A stretch of DNA of 64,000 nucleotides from Pelomonas asaccharophilus_A. Its GTDB lineage: Bacteria; Pseudomonadota; Gammaproteobacteria; Burkholderiales; Burkholderiaceae_C. This document shows positions 50,550 through 60,519 of this stretch, piece by piece (positions within the stretch are counted from its first letter, which is position 1; every line of letters starts with the position of its first letter). The stretch lies in NCBI RefSeq assembly GCF_031458115.1, contig NZ_JAVDXV010000001.1, positions 372,001 to 436,000 of the forward strand, given 5' to 3'. Made by a program: the position numbers and the translations under genes. Under the pieces are notes generated by a model. That model made no database searches. It had not been told where the DNA came from and saw only the letters and a list, made by a program, of their open reading frames with translations.

Positions 50550-52199
50550 TCAGTCCTTGACCTGATAGCTGAGGTAGTCGAAGTCGGCATGCTTGCGTGT
50601 GCCGGCCAGGTCCTGGCAGGCGATGCCGACGAAGTTGCCGGTGAAGCCGAAGCTGCTGGCAAAGCCGTTGACGAAGCGGGTCGCGAACTCGTCGCTGAGC
50701 ATGGCGGTGTCCAGCGCCGGGCCCACGGCCTTCCAGGCGTCGCTGCCCTGGCGCACGTAGAAGCGGTAGTGGTCGTGGCTGAACTCCAGCGCCAGGTCCA
50801 CCGGGCCGGCCTTCAGCGGCACCGGTGCGGCGACGCCGGCGATGGCCGCATCGCGGTTCACGGTCAGGCAGACGACGCGTTCGTTGCTGTCCAGGTCGCG
50901 CGTCACGTGCAGGTAGGCGTGGTTGCGGGTGTTGTAGTACGCGACCAGGCCGGCCATCTGGTGGAAGTTCTCGGGCTCGAAGTCGACGCGAGTCTCGATG
51001 CGGCAGTTGAAGTGCTGCTGGCGGCGTGCGACCAGGCTCTGGTCGAACAGGCTCATCAGCGACTCGCGGCCCACCAGGCGCAGGTGGCCGGGGCGGGCGG
51101 TCAGCGAGGCCCAGCTGTCGTCGAAGGGCTTGCGCAGCGAGTTCAGATGGCCGTTGAACACCGGCGTGTCGAAGTCGTCGCGTGCGGGCTCGGCGGGGAA
51201 GGGGTGGGGCGCCAGGTCGGGCAGGTCCACCTTGAGGCTGGGTGCCGGGCCGCCGACGACCTCGGGCCAGTCGTCATCGCGCCAGCGGATGCGCTGGATG
51301 GCGGTCTCGCGGCCCAGCGGGCAATGCAGGCCTTCGTAGCCGCCGGCCGGGTTGTTCTTGGCGGCGTTGGGGCCGGTCCATTCCAGTGGGCGGCCGCACA
51401 GATGAGCCAGGAACCATTCGCCCGACGCCGTCTCGACGAGGCTGGCGTGGCCGGCGCGTTGCAGGCCGTCGGTGGGCTTCTGCCAGGCGGTCAGCAGCGG
51501 GTTGCCGGGCAGCGTCTCGTAAGGGCCGTCGATGCTGCGCGAGCGGGCCAGCGTCACCGCGTGCTCGTAGAAGGTGCCGCCTTCGGCCGTCAGCAGGTAG
51601 TACCAGCCGTTGCGGCGATAGATGTGCGGGCCTTCGACGACGCCCAGCTCGGTGCCGGCGTAGATGTTCTTGATCGGGCCGACCAGCTTCTTCGCGGCAT
51701 GGTCGTACTCCTGCAGCAGGATGCCGTTGAAGTGGTTCTTGCCGGGCACGTGCGTCCACTGCTGGTTGACGAGCCAGTGGCGACCGTCCGCGTCGTGGAA
51801 CAGGCTGGGATCGAAGCCCGAGCTGTTCAGGTAGATGGGATCGCTCCACGGGCCGTCGATGCTGGGCGCTGTGATCAGGTAGTTGTGCGTGTCCTTGAAC
51901 GCGCCGATGGTGGAGCGCACGTCGGTGTAGATCATCCAGAACTGGCCGCCCGAGTAGCTCAGGCAGGGCGCCCAGACGCCGGCCGAGTCGGGGTGGCCGG
52001 TCAAGTCCAGCTGGCTGGTGCGCGTGCAGGCATAGCTGTGGTGGCGCCAGTTGACGAGATCCTTGGAGTGGTGGATGCGCACGCCCGGCCACCATTCGAA
52101 CGTGGACGTGGCGATGTAGTAGTCATCGCCGTCCGCACCGGGAACGCGGCAGATGGAGGGGTCGGCATGGAAGCCCGGCAGGATGGGATTGGTGATCAT
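50550..52199 (-). CDS. Cytoplasmic GH43 beta-xylosidase
   Basis: A 549-residue GH43 enzyme without signal peptide. Catalytic residues: base Asp13 in LPGFHADPSI, the modulating Asp in SSGFDPSLFHD and acid Glu in GVVEGPHIY. The STFEWWPGVRIHHSKDLVNW segment and the C-terminal beta-sandwich (about residues 320-549, with FDTPVFNGHLNSLRKP) match the XynB-type subfamily that hydrolyses xylobiose and xylo-oligosaccharides to xylose. ATG 52199 follows the stop of the transporter gene by two bases; the reading frame is open much further upstream and is otherwise easily over-called. Its cytoplasmic location fits import by the GPH carrier encoded next door. Confidence 0.93.
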   Translation of the reverse strand: MITNPILPGFHADPSICRVPGADGDDYYIATSTFEWWPGVRIHHSKDLVNWRHHSYACTRTSQLDLTGHPDSAGVWAPCLSYSGGQFWMIYTDVRSTIGAFKDTHNYLITAPSIDGPWSDPIYLNSSGFDPSLFHDADGRHWLVNQQWTHVPGKNHFNGILLQEYDHAAKKLVGPIKNIYAGTELGVVEGPHIYRRNGWYYLLTAEGGTFYEHAVTLARSRSIDGPYETLPGNPLLTAWQKPTDGLQRAGHASLVETASGEWFLAHLCGRPLEWTGPNAAKNNPAGGYEGLHCPLGRETAIQRIRWRDDDWPEVVGGPAPSLKVDLPDLAPHPFPAEPARDDFDTPVFNGHLNSLRKPFDDSWASLTARPGHLRLVGRESLMSLFDQSLVARRQQHFNCRIETRVDFEPENFHQMAGLVAYYNTRNHAYLHVTRDLDSNERVVCLTVNRDAAIAGVAAPVPLKAGPVDLALEFSHDHYRFYVRQGSDAWKAVGPALDTAMLSDEFATRFVNGFASSFGFTGNFVGIACQDLAGTRKHADFDYLSYQVKD

Positions 52200-52201
52200 C
52201 G

Positions 52202-53734
52202 TCAGGGGGTCACAGGAAGAAGGGAAGCCGGGCCGCGGTGCGAGCGGCCGGCGTAGGTGAGCAGGGCGCCGATGAGGCCCAGGCCGATGGCGGCCGTCAG
52301 TGCCTGGGCGGCGCCGGAGAACTTGGCCGCGGCCACGCAGGCCTGCCAGTTCGCCGTGATGAGCCAGACCAGCACCAGGCCCAGCAGCGCCAGCACGCCG
52401 CCGGCCGTCAGCAGGCCGCGGTGGCGGCGCGTCAGGTCCAGGCCGCTGGCCAGGTTCACGCGCTCGAAGCGGCCGCGGAACCACAGCCAGAAGATGGCCA
52501 GGCTGGTCAGGTGCATGGCGCCGGCATAGACGAAGGCCCATTGCTGGGTGCCGGTCCATTGCACGGTCAGTGCGGTCAGCAGCGTGATGAACATGCCGCC
52601 GATGCCGCCGGCCGTCGCGCCGAGGCCGATGACGGCGCCGGACACCTGGATCGGGAACAGGTCGGTGGCCGAGGTCATCAGGTTGGCTGACCAGGCCTGG
52701 TGGCAGGCCGTGGCCAGCGTGATCAGCGCCACGCAGATCGCGAAGCTGTCGGTCCAATAGGCCAGGATGCTGGCGGGCATGCAGGCGGCGAAGATGCCCA
52801 TGGTCACCATGCGGGCCTGGCCAACCGGCCAGCCGCGCTTGGTGAGGTGGCCCGACAGCCAGCCGCCGAAGATGGAACCCACGCTGGAGCCCAGGTAAAT
52901 GAGGGCCACGAGGCCGGCGCTCTTCAGCGGGTTCTGGCCGCGCTCGCGTTCCAGGTAGGACGGCAGCCAGAACAGGAAGAACCACCACACCGGGTCGGTC
53001 AGCAGCTTGCCGAGCAGGAAGGGCCAGATCTGGCGATAGCGCAGCAGCGCGGTCCAGGGCAGGCGCACCGTCTCGGCCGCGGGCGGCTGGCCGGCGCGAA
53101 TGTGGGACAGCTCGGCGGCGGACAGCTGCGGGTGCTGCTCCGGCGCGTGGAAGCCGCGCTGCCAGAACACCAGCCACAGCAGGCCGGCCGCGCCGATGGC
53201 GATGAAGGCCGATTGCCAGCCGAAGGTCAGCGCCAGCCACACGGTCAGCGGTGACGCGATGATGCCCAGGGCCGTGCCGCTGTTGAACAGCCCCGTGGCC
53301 AGCGCGCGCTCCTGCTGCGGGAACCACATCGCCACGGCCTTGATCGCGGCAGGGAAGTGCGCTGCCTCGGCCATGCCCAGCAGAAAGCGCACGATGACGA
53401 AGCCCAGCACCGTGGCCACCAGACCGTGCGCGGCCGAGGCCAGCGACCACAGGATGAGCGCGACGGCCAGGCTGCGCTTCACGCCGAAGCGGTCGATGGC
53501 CGTGCCGATCAGCGGCGGGAAGGCGGCGTAGGCGGCGGTGAACGCGAACGTGATCCAGCCGTAGTCGGCGTCGGTCAGCGCGAGACCGCCGGCCTCCAGC
53601 GGCTGCTGCAGGCTGGTCTTCAGCACCGACAGCGCATTGCGGTCGATGTAGTTGATCGTCGTCGCGATGAACAGCAGCGCGCAGATCCACCAGCGCTGGC
53701 GGCCCAGGGCCGCGGCGGTCGCCTGCACCATCAC
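52202..53734 (-). CDS. MFS hexuronate (ExuT-type) transporter
   Basis: A 510-residue anion:cation symporter-type MFS protein with 12 or more helices. INYIDRNALSV, the helix-1 motif, IGTAIDRFGVKRSL in loop 2-3, RFLLGMAEAAHFPAAIKAVAMWFP and GNFLF-like FNSGTALGIIASPL are typical of ExuT/GudP carriers. Substrates of this group are hexuronates and aldarates; glucuronate freed by the GH67 enzyme divergently encoded next to it is the likely one. It is the first gene of a nine-gene minus-strand operon. A near-perfect LacI-type operator lies about 20 bases before the start. Confidence 0.88.
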   Translation of the reverse strand: MMVQATAAALGRQRWWICALLFIATTINYIDRNALSVLKTSLQQPLEAGGLALTDADYGWITFAFTAAYAAFPPLIGTAIDRFGVKRSLAVALILWSLASAAHGLVATVLGFVIVRFLLGMAEAAHFPAAIKAVAMWFPQQERALATGLFNSGTALGIIASPLTVWLALTFGWQSAFIAIGAAGLLWLVFWQRGFHAPEQHPQLSAAELSHIRAGQPPAAETVRLPWTALLRYRQIWPFLLGKLLTDPVWWFFLFWLPSYLERERGQNPLKSAGLVALIYLGSSVGSIFGGWLSGHLTKRGWPVGQARMVTMGIFAACMPASILAYWTDSFAICVALITLATACHQAWSANLMTSATDLFPIQVSGAVIGLGATAGGIGGMFITLLTALTVQWTGTQQWAFVYAGAMHLTSLAIFWLWFRGRFERVNLASGLDLTRRHRGLLTAGGVLALLGLVLVWLITANWQACVAAAKFSGAAQALTAAIGLGLIGALLTYAGRSHRGPASLLPVTP

Positions 53735-53750
53735 GCGCTCCGGCCGCTAC

Positions 53751-53770
53751 GGCTGGTAGCGCTAGCGATC
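53751..53770. promoter_or_regulatory. LacI-type operator S1 before the xylan/xylose operon
   Basis: TGGTAGCGCTAGCG centred between 53760 and 53761. The inner GGTAGC-GCTA is palindromic and shares the GGTAGCGCTACC core of sites at 53895, 62551 and 62668. It lies 17-36 bases upstream of the hexuronate transporter start, a good place for repression. Confidence 0.65.
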
Positions 53771-53865
53771 ATGCTCCGGGTAAACCCAGGCCGCAGGGGC
53801 GGCGAGGCAGGGGATCCGGACGCTTTCTTGTTGAACACTTTGTCTCCGAGCGAGAGGGCGGCTTG

Positions 53866-53913
53866 TTGACCGCTGAATGACAGTTGCCGGATGCAAATGT
53901 AGCGCTACCATTT
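53866..53913 (+). promoter_or_regulatory. aguA promoter candidate with LacI-type operator S2
   Basis: TTGACC at 53866-53871 and a weak GATGCA at 53890-53895 are 18 bases apart. The operator-like AAATGTAGCGCTACCATTT (53895-53913) follows directly, with the right half GCTACCATTT identical to that of the site at 62668. The left half is one base short of a perfect palindrome. The remaining bases of the 234-base divergent gap show no gene. Confidence 0.6.
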
Positions 53914-53968
53914 GGGTTCGCGCAAGCCGGGGAAATCGCGGACGCGCCCGAGCATCAAAGGAGACGAG

Positions 53969-56104
53969 ATGAAGTTCACAGGCAAGTGGCTGATGGCCGC
54001 GCTGCTGGCCGTGCTGCCCGCCTGGGCCGTGGCCGAGGACGGCTACGAGCTGTGGCTGCGCTATCGGCCGCTGCAGGGCCCGGCGCTGGTGCAGTTGCAG
54101 GCGGGTGCGAAGAGCATCGTCCGCACCGGGGCGGACTCCCCCACGCTGCAGGCCGCCGTTGCGGAGCTGAAGCGCGGCGTGGCCGGCCTGACCGGACGTG
54201 AGCCGGCGCTGACTTCGCGTATCGCGCCGGGCGCGCTGGTGCTGGCGACGGCGGCCAGCGCGCCGGCAGGCCTCGCACTGCCTTGGGCGGAACTGGGCGC
54301 TGAAGGCTATGCGCTGCGCCGGCTGAAGCTGCAAGGCGCCGACGTCACCGTCATCGCCGCCAACAGCGACATCGGCCTGCTGTACGGCAGCTATGCGTGG
54401 CTGCGCGCCGCGCAGACCGGTGCCGACCTGGCCAGCCTGGACCAGCGCTCCGCGCCCAAGGTCAAGCTGCGCATGCTGAACCACTGGGACAACCTGGACC
54501 GCCATGTCGAGCGCGGGTACTCGGGAGCCTCGATCTGGGACTGGTGGAAGCTGCCGGAGATCCTGGACGCGCGCTACACCGACTACGCCCGCGCCAACGC
54601 GTCGCTGGGCATCAACGGCACGGTGCTGAACAACGTCAACTCCAAGGCCGATTCGCTGACCGGCCCCTGGCTGGCCAAGGCCGCTGCGCTGGCTGGCGTG
54701 TTCCGTCCGTACGGCATCAAGGTCTACCTGTCAGCGCGCTTTTCGGCGCCGGTGGAACTGGGCGGGCTGAAGAAGTCCGACCCACTGGACCCGGCCGTGC
54801 GCGCTTGGTGGAGGGCCAAGGCCGACGAGATCTACAAGACCATCCCCGACTTCGGCGGCTTCCTCGTGAAGGCCAACTCCGAAGGCCAGCCCGGCCCGCA
54901 GGACTACGGCCGCAACCATGCCGATGGCGCCAACATGCTGGCCGAAGCGCTGGCGCCACACGGCGGCGTCGTGCTGTGGCGGGCCTTCGTCTACGCACCC
55001 GAGGCCAAGGACCGCGCTGCCCAGGCCTTCGACGAATTCCAGCCGCTGGACGGCAAGTTCGCGCCCAACGTCATCGTGCAGGTGAAGAACGGCGCCATCG
55101 ACTTCCAGCCGCGTGAGCCCTTCCACCCGCTGTTCGGCGCCACGCCCAAGACGCCGCTGGCGCTGGAGCTGCAGATCACGAAGGAATACCTGGGCTTCGC
55201 GACCCATCTGGTCTACATGGGGCCGCTGTTCGAGGAGGTGCTGAAGGCCGACACCGGCCGCGGCGGCACGGTCGCGCGCGTGGTGGACGGCAGCCTGGCC
55301 AGGCACCCGCTGACGGCAGTCGCCGGCGTCGCCAACATCGGCACCGATCGCAACTGGAGCGGCTCGCAGTTCGATCAGGCCAACTGGTACGCCTACGGTC
55401 GCATGGCCTGGGACCCGGATCTGACCGCCGCGGCGATCGCGCGTGACTGGGCCGCACAGACCTTCTCGACCCGGCCCGCCGCGCGCGATGCCATCGTCGA
55501 CCTGATGCTGGCGTCGCGCGAGGCGGTGGTCGACTACATGACGCCGCTGGGGCTGCACCATCTGATGGGCACGGGCCACCACTACGGCCCGGCGCCCTGG
55601 GTGGACAACCTGGAACGCGCCGACTGGAACCCGACCTACTTCCATCGCGCGGCCAAGGATGGCATCGGCTTCGACCGCACCGCCAAGGGCAGCAACGCCG
55701 TGGCGCAGTACGCGCCGTCCGTCGCGCGGCTGTGGGCCGATCCGCGCAGCACGCCGCCCGAGCTGCTGCTGTGGTTCCACCGCTTGCCGTGGGATCACGC
55801 GATGCCGTCGGGCCGCACGCTGTGGGCCGAACTGGTGGCGCGCTACGACCGCGGCGTCGCGACCGTGGCCGACATGCGCCGCCGCTGGGCCGCGCTGGGG
55901 CCTCACATCGACGCCGGCCGCCACGCCGAGGTCAGCGCTTACCTGGCCCAGCAGGAGCGTGAGGCGCGCTGGTGGCGCGATGCTTGCATCGCCTATTTCC
56001 AATCGGTCTCCGGCCTGTCGCTGCCGGCCGGTGCGCGCCCGCCCGAGCGCAGCCTGGACGACTACAAGGCCCAGCGCTTTCCCTATGCCCCAGGGAAGGG
56101 CTGA
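53969..56104 (+). CDS. aguA: Alpha-glucuronidase, glycoside hydrolase family 67
   Basis: A 711-residue GH67 enzyme that releases (4-O-methyl)glucuronate from the non-reducing terminal xylose of xylo-oligosaccharides. By spacing with characterised GH67 enzymes the catalytic acid is Glu305 (KANSEGQPGP) and the base pair Asp378 (NGAIDFQP) and Glu406 (LQITKEYLG); the 73- and 28-residue intervals agree exactly. LRMLNHWDNLDRHVERGYSG is also a GH67 hallmark. A signal peptide (ends WAVAE) places it in the periplasm or outside. ATG 53969 has AAAGGAG nine bases upstream. It heads a plus-strand operon with lacI, udh, lactonase and galM, and complements the GH115 domain, which can take internal branches. 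Confidence 0.95.
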   Translation: MKFTGKWLMAALLAVLPAWAVAEDGYELWLRYRPLQGPALVQLQAGAKSIVRTGADSPTLQAAVAELKRGVAGLTGREPALTSRIAPGALVLATAASAPAGLALPWAELGAEGYALRRLKLQGADVTVIAANSDIGLLYGSYAWLRAAQTGADLASLDQRSAPKVKLRMLNHWDNLDRHVERGYSGASIWDWWKLPEILDARYTDYARANASLGINGTVLNNVNSKADSLTGPWLAKAAALAGVFRPYGIKVYLSARFSAPVELGGLKKSDPLDPAVRAWWRAKADEIYKTIPDFGGFLVKANSEGQPGPQDYGRNHADGANMLAEALAPHGGVVLWRAFVYAPEAKDRAAQAFDEFQPLDGKFAPNVIVQVKNGAIDFQPREPFHPLFGATPKTPLALELQITKEYLGFATHLVYMGPLFEEVLKADTGRGGTVARVVDGSLARHPLTAVAGVANIGTDRNWSGSQFDQANWYAYGRMAWDPDLTAAAIARDWAAQTFSTRPAARDAIVDLMLASREAVVDYMTPLGLHHLMGTGHHYGPAPWVDNLERADWNPTYFHRAAKDGIGFDRTAKGSNAVAQYAPSVARLWADPRSTPPELLLWFHRLPWDHAMPSGRTLWAELVARYDRGVATVADMRRRWAALGPHIDAGRHAEVSAYLAQQEREARWWRDACIAYFQSVSGLSLPAGARPPERSLDDYKAQRFPYAPGKG

Positions 56105-56158
56105 AAGCTTGATGGAAAATCGCCGCTCTCCAAGAACAATGAACTCTCGAGGTGCAGA

Positions 56159-57235
56159 TTGAAGCCAAACGCGCGCCAGGGGCGTAGCACCAAGGTCGCC
56201 ACCATTGCCGACGTGGCCAGCCTCGCTGGCGTGTCGCCCATGACGGTGTCGCGTGTGGTCAACGGTGAACTGAATGTCAGGCCCGGCACGCGCGAGAAGG
56301 TGCAGGCCGCAATCGCGGCGCTGAACTACCTGCCCAACCAGGCCGCGCGCCGGCTGGCGGGGTCGGAGCCCATCCGCATCGGCATGCTGTACATCGACCC
56401 CAGCGCCGGCTACCTCAACGAGTTCCTGATCGGCCTGCTGAACAAGAGCAGTCTCAGCCATGTGCAGCTCATCGTGCAGCGCTGCGACGCCGCGCGCGAG
56501 GGCGAGGAGAAGCCGGTGGCCGAGATGATCGCCAATGGCATCGACGGCCTCATCCTGCCGCCGCCCTTCTGCGATTCCCAGCCGCTGCTGAAACTGGTCA
56601 CCGAGACCGACACGCCGGCCGTGGCCGTGTCGGCCGGCCAGCCGCCCGAGGACGTCTGCGCGGTCGGCATCGACGACTTCCAGGCCGCCTACGAGATGAC
56701 GCAGCATCTGCTGAACCTGGGCCACCACCGCCTGGGTTTCATCATCGGCGACCCCTACCAGCGCAGCAGCTCGCGCCGCCTCGCCGGTTTCCACGCGGCC
56801 ATGACCGACGCGGGCCTGAACATCGAGGAAGAGGAAGTCGTCGCGCAGGGCATGTTCACCTACCGCTCGGGCCTGGACGCGGCGGAGCAGTTGTTGTCGC
56901 AGGAGCAGCGCCCCACGGCCATCTTCGCCAGCAACGACGACATGGCCGCGGCCACGGTGGCCATTGCCCACCGCATGGGGCTGGACGTGCCCAGCGACCT
57001 GACCGTCGTGGGTTTCGACGACGCCCCCCTGGCCACCACCATCTGGCCCGAATTGACCACCGTGCGCCAGCCCATCATGGAGATGGCCGGCGCCGCGGTG
57101 GACCTGCTGGTGCGCCACATCCGCGCGCGCCGCGCCGGCGAGCCCTTGCCCTGCGAGCATGTGCTCAAGGATTTCGAGTTGATCCGCCGCCAGTCTGACG
57201 CTGCGCCGCGGCTGCGCCCCCCCATGCGCCGCTGA
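56159..57235 (+). CDS. LacI-family regulator of the glucuronoxylan genes
   Basis: A 358-residue LacI-type regulator. HTH at about residues 13-35 (ATIADVASLAGVSPMTVSRV), hinge helix YLPNQAARRLAG, then a periplasmic-binding-like ligand domain (GLILPPPF, FIIGDPYQRSSSRRLAGF, IFASNDDMAAATVAIA). The start is a TTG at 56159 with AGGT at suitable distance; there is no earlier ATG and the first internal Met lies in the HTH. It sits 54 bases after aguA and 42 before udh, inside the operon. AGCGCT-centred palindromes typical of LacI operators occur at four places in and after this cluster. The inducer is presumably a glucuronate- or xylan-derived sugar. Confidence 0.92.
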   Translation: MKPNARQGRSTKVATIADVASLAGVSPMTVSRVVNGELNVRPGTREKVQAAIAALNYLPNQAARRLAGSEPIRIGMLYIDPSAGYLNEFLIGLLNKSSLSHVQLIVQRCDAAREGEEKPVAEMIANGIDGLILPPPFCDSQPLLKLVTETDTPAVAVSAGQPPEDVCAVGIDDFQAAYEMTQHLLNLGHHRLGFIIGDPYQRSSSRRLAGFHAAMTDAGLNIEEEEVVAQGMFTYRSGLDAAEQLLSQEQRPTAIFASNDDMAAATVAIAHRMGLDVPSDLTVVGFDDAPLATTIWPELTTVRQPIMEMAGAAVDLLVRHIRARRAGEPLPCEHVLKDFELIRRQSDAAPRLRPPMRR

Positions 57236-57277
57236 GCGGCGCTCCCGTCAAGGCCCAATGTCGGGCCGGAGAACCAC

Positions 57278-58108
57278 ATGGAATCACTGACCGGCCTGCG
57301 CTTCAAGCGCCTGCTGTTGACCGGCGCCGCCGGTGCCCTGGGCCGCATGCTGCGCCCGCGCATGAAGCGCTACTGCGAGACGCTGCGCGTCTCCGACCTC
57401 GCCGCGATGGACCCCGCCGGTGACGGCGAGGAAGTCGTCGTCGCGCCGCTGGAGGACGAGGCCGCGATGTACGCGCTGCTGGACGGCGTCGACGCCGTGC
57501 TGCACTTCGGCGGCGTGTCCATCGAGAAGCCCTTCAGCACGGTGCTGCCGGCCAACATCGTGGGTGCCTACAACCTGTACGAGGCCGCGCGCCGGCGCGG
57601 CACCAAGCGCATCGTCTTCGCCAGCTCCAACCACGTGACCGGCTTCTACAGCCAGGGCGAGACCATTCCCGCCCACGTCGTGCCGCGGCCCGACAGCTTC
57701 TACGGGCTGTCCAAGGCCTTTGGCGAGAACCTGGCGCAGTTCTATTTCGACCGCCATGGGCTGGAGACGGTGACCCTGCGCATCGGTTCCTGCCTGCCCC
57801 AGCCGTCGGACCGACGCCAGCTGTCCAGCTGGCTCAGTCATGACGACATGGAGCGGCTGCTGGTGGCGGCGCTGACCGCGCCGGTGGTGGGCCACAGCAT
57901 CGTCTACGGCGCCAGCGACAACCGCACGACCTGGTGGGACAACTCGCAAGGCAAGCACGTGGGCTACCGCCCGCAGGACAGCTCCGAGCCCTGGCGTGCC
58001 GAGGTCGAGGCACGGCAACCGCACGTGGACCCCAAGCGACCCGAGGCTCGCTACCAGGGCGGCATGTTCGTCCTGGAGGGGCCGTTCCCGTTCGCCGGCC
58101 AGGAGTGA
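57278..58108 (+). CDS. udh: Uronate dehydrogenase
   Basis: A 276-residue short-chain (extended) dehydrogenase that oxidises D-glucuronate or D-galacturonate with NAD to the aldarolactone. The nucleotide motif is LLLTGAAGALGR near residue 13-23; the active-site Ser116/117 is in VFASSNHVTGFY and Tyr142/Lys146 in PDSFYGLSKAFGE. HFGGVS, RIGSCLPQP and YGASDNRTTWWDN are specific to uronate dehydrogenases of Pseudomonas/Agrobacterium type. GGAG lies seven bases before the ATG. It feeds the GudD/GarD route at 5-13 kb, and no isomerase-type uronate genes (uxaC, uxuA) are present, so oxidation is the route here. Confidence 0.95.
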   Translation: MESLTGLRFKRLLLTGAAGALGRMLRPRMKRYCETLRVSDLAAMDPAGDGEEVVVAPLEDEAAMYALLDGVDAVLHFGGVSIEKPFSTVLPANIVGAYNLYEAARRRGTKRIVFASSNHVTGFYSQGETIPAHVVPRPDSFYGLSKAFGENLAQFYFDRHGLETVTLRIGSCLPQPSDRRQLSSWLSHDDMERLLVAALTAPVVGHSIVYGASDNRTTWWDNSQGKHVGYRPQDSSEPWRAEVEARQPHVDPKRPEARYQGGMFVLEGPFPFAGQE

Positions 58109-58110
58109 GC

Positions 58111-59093
<983 letters not shown>

Positions 59094-59094
<1 letters not shown>

Positions 59095-60131
59095 TGGCGG
59101 CCGGCATCACCGTGCGCGACTACGGTCGCCTGCCGGACGGCCGCGCCGTCCACGAATACCGGCTCGACAACGGCCGCGGCCTGGTGCTGACGGCGCTGGA
59201 CTGGGGCGGCATCGTCACCGGCCTGTGGCTGCCAGACCTGGCCGACAGCGTCGTGCTGGGTCTGCGTGACCTGGACGCCTATCTGAGCGGCGCCGGCTCG
59301 CACCTTGGCGTCATCGCCGGGCGCTACGCCAACCGCATTGCCAAGGGCAGCTTCGAGCTGGACGGCGAGCGCTTCACGCTGACGCCCAACGACGGCGCGA
59401 ACTGCCTGCACGGCGGGCCGGCCGGCTTTGGCGCGTCGTTGTGGCAAGGCCAGCCGCAGCCGGTCGCGGCCGACGGCAGCGTCAGCCTGTTGCTGGAGCG
59501 CCTGAGCCCCAACGGCGAGATGGGCTTCCCCGGCACCATGCACGTGGCCGTGCGCTACACGCTGGGCGCCGACATGAGCTGGCGCGTGGACTACGAGGCC
59601 ACCACCGACCGGCCCACCGTCGTCAACCTCACGTCGCACGCCTACTTCAACCTGGGCGGCGCCGAATCGGGCTCGGCGCTGGAGCACCGGCTCACGCTGC
59701 CGGCCAGCCGCTACACGGTACCCGACTCCACCGGCATCCCGCTGGGCCATGCGAGCGTGGACGGCACGCCGTTCGACTTCCGCCGAGAGCGTGTGGTCGG
59801 CCGCGACGTGGGCTACGACCACAACTGGCTGCTGGACGGGCCGTTGAACGGCGAGCTGCGGCCGGCGGCTCAGCTGCGCGACCCGGCCTCCGGCCGCAGC
59901 ATGGCGATGTGGACCACCGAGCCGGCGATCCAGTTCTACGCCGGCACGTGGATGGACGGCTCGCTGACCAGCCCGGGCGGGCGACACTATCTGCGCGGTG
60001 CCGGGCTTTGCCTGGAAACGCAGCACAGCCCGGACTCACCCAACCGCCCCGTGGGTGACGACTGGCCCAGCACGGTGTTGCGGCCGGGCGAGGTGTTCAG
60101 GTCATCGACGCTGCATCGTTTCGGCGGGTGA
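59094..60131 (+). CDS. galM: Aldose 1-epimerase (mutarotase)
   Basis: A 345-residue galactose-mutarotase-like protein. GRYANRIAKGSFELDG, NCLHGGPAGF (with the catalytic-site His), NLTSHAYFNLGG (acid His) and the late GLCLETQHSPDSPN (catalytic Glu) are all present in the usual order. It equilibrates alpha and beta anomers; in this operon it would help supply the anomer used by Udh or XylA after hydrolysis by inverting or retaining glycosidases. Its ATG overlaps the lactonase stop by one base. It is the last gene of the aguA operon and converges on the thioredoxin-like gene. Confidence 0.93.
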
Positions 60132-60134
60132 GCG

Positions 60135-60461
60135 TCAGCTGTCGAGGCGTTGCAAAGCCTCGGTGATCTCGCCCACGCTGCCGGGCCGCACCACGCGCGC
60201 CACCTCGCGCCCGTCCTGCAGCATCACCAGCGTGGGCCACAGCTTCACGCCGAAGGAGCGGCCCAGCGGCTTGCCGCGGCCATCCTCGATCTTCAGATGC
60301 TGCTGTGGCGGGCGTGCGGCCAGCGCATCCGCAATGTTCGACTGCGCGCCCTGGCAGATGCTGCACCAGTTGGCGCCGAACTCGATGACCGCGCTGCCGC
60401 GCATCGCGTCGACGTCGGTGCGGCTGGGGGCATCGTCGGAGTACGGTGTGAAGGCGTTCAT
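60135..60461 (-). CDS. Thioredoxin-like protein
   Basis: A 108-residue thioredoxin-fold protein without signal peptide. The active site is WCSICQ, close to the CxxC of small thioredoxins such as those with WCxxC, and the cis-Pro loop is LWPTLVML. The Ser-Ile between cysteines is unlike housekeeping TrxA (GP), so it is a specialised cytoplasmic thiol protein. The ATG at 60461 is chosen; the frame extends upstream into the regulator region without support. Its neighbour on the same strand is the GntR gene, with a 58-base gap, but no functional link is apparent. Confidence 0.82.
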   Translation of the reverse strand: MNAFTPYSDDAPSRTDVDAMRGSAVIEFGANWCSICQGAQSNIADALAARPPQQHLKIEDGRGKPLGRSFGVKLWPTLVMLQDGREVARVVRPGSVGEITEALQRLDS

Positions 60462-60519
60462 GGGCTGTCCTGTGGTCTCGGATGAGGGGACGCGGCAAAT
60501 GCGATGCCAGGCCGTCGCG

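Noticed and set aside
50550..53690. A 1046-codon frame suggesting a transporter-GH43 fusion
   Set aside because: The upstream part is out-of-frame read-through of the MFS gene; the enzyme begins at ATG 52199.
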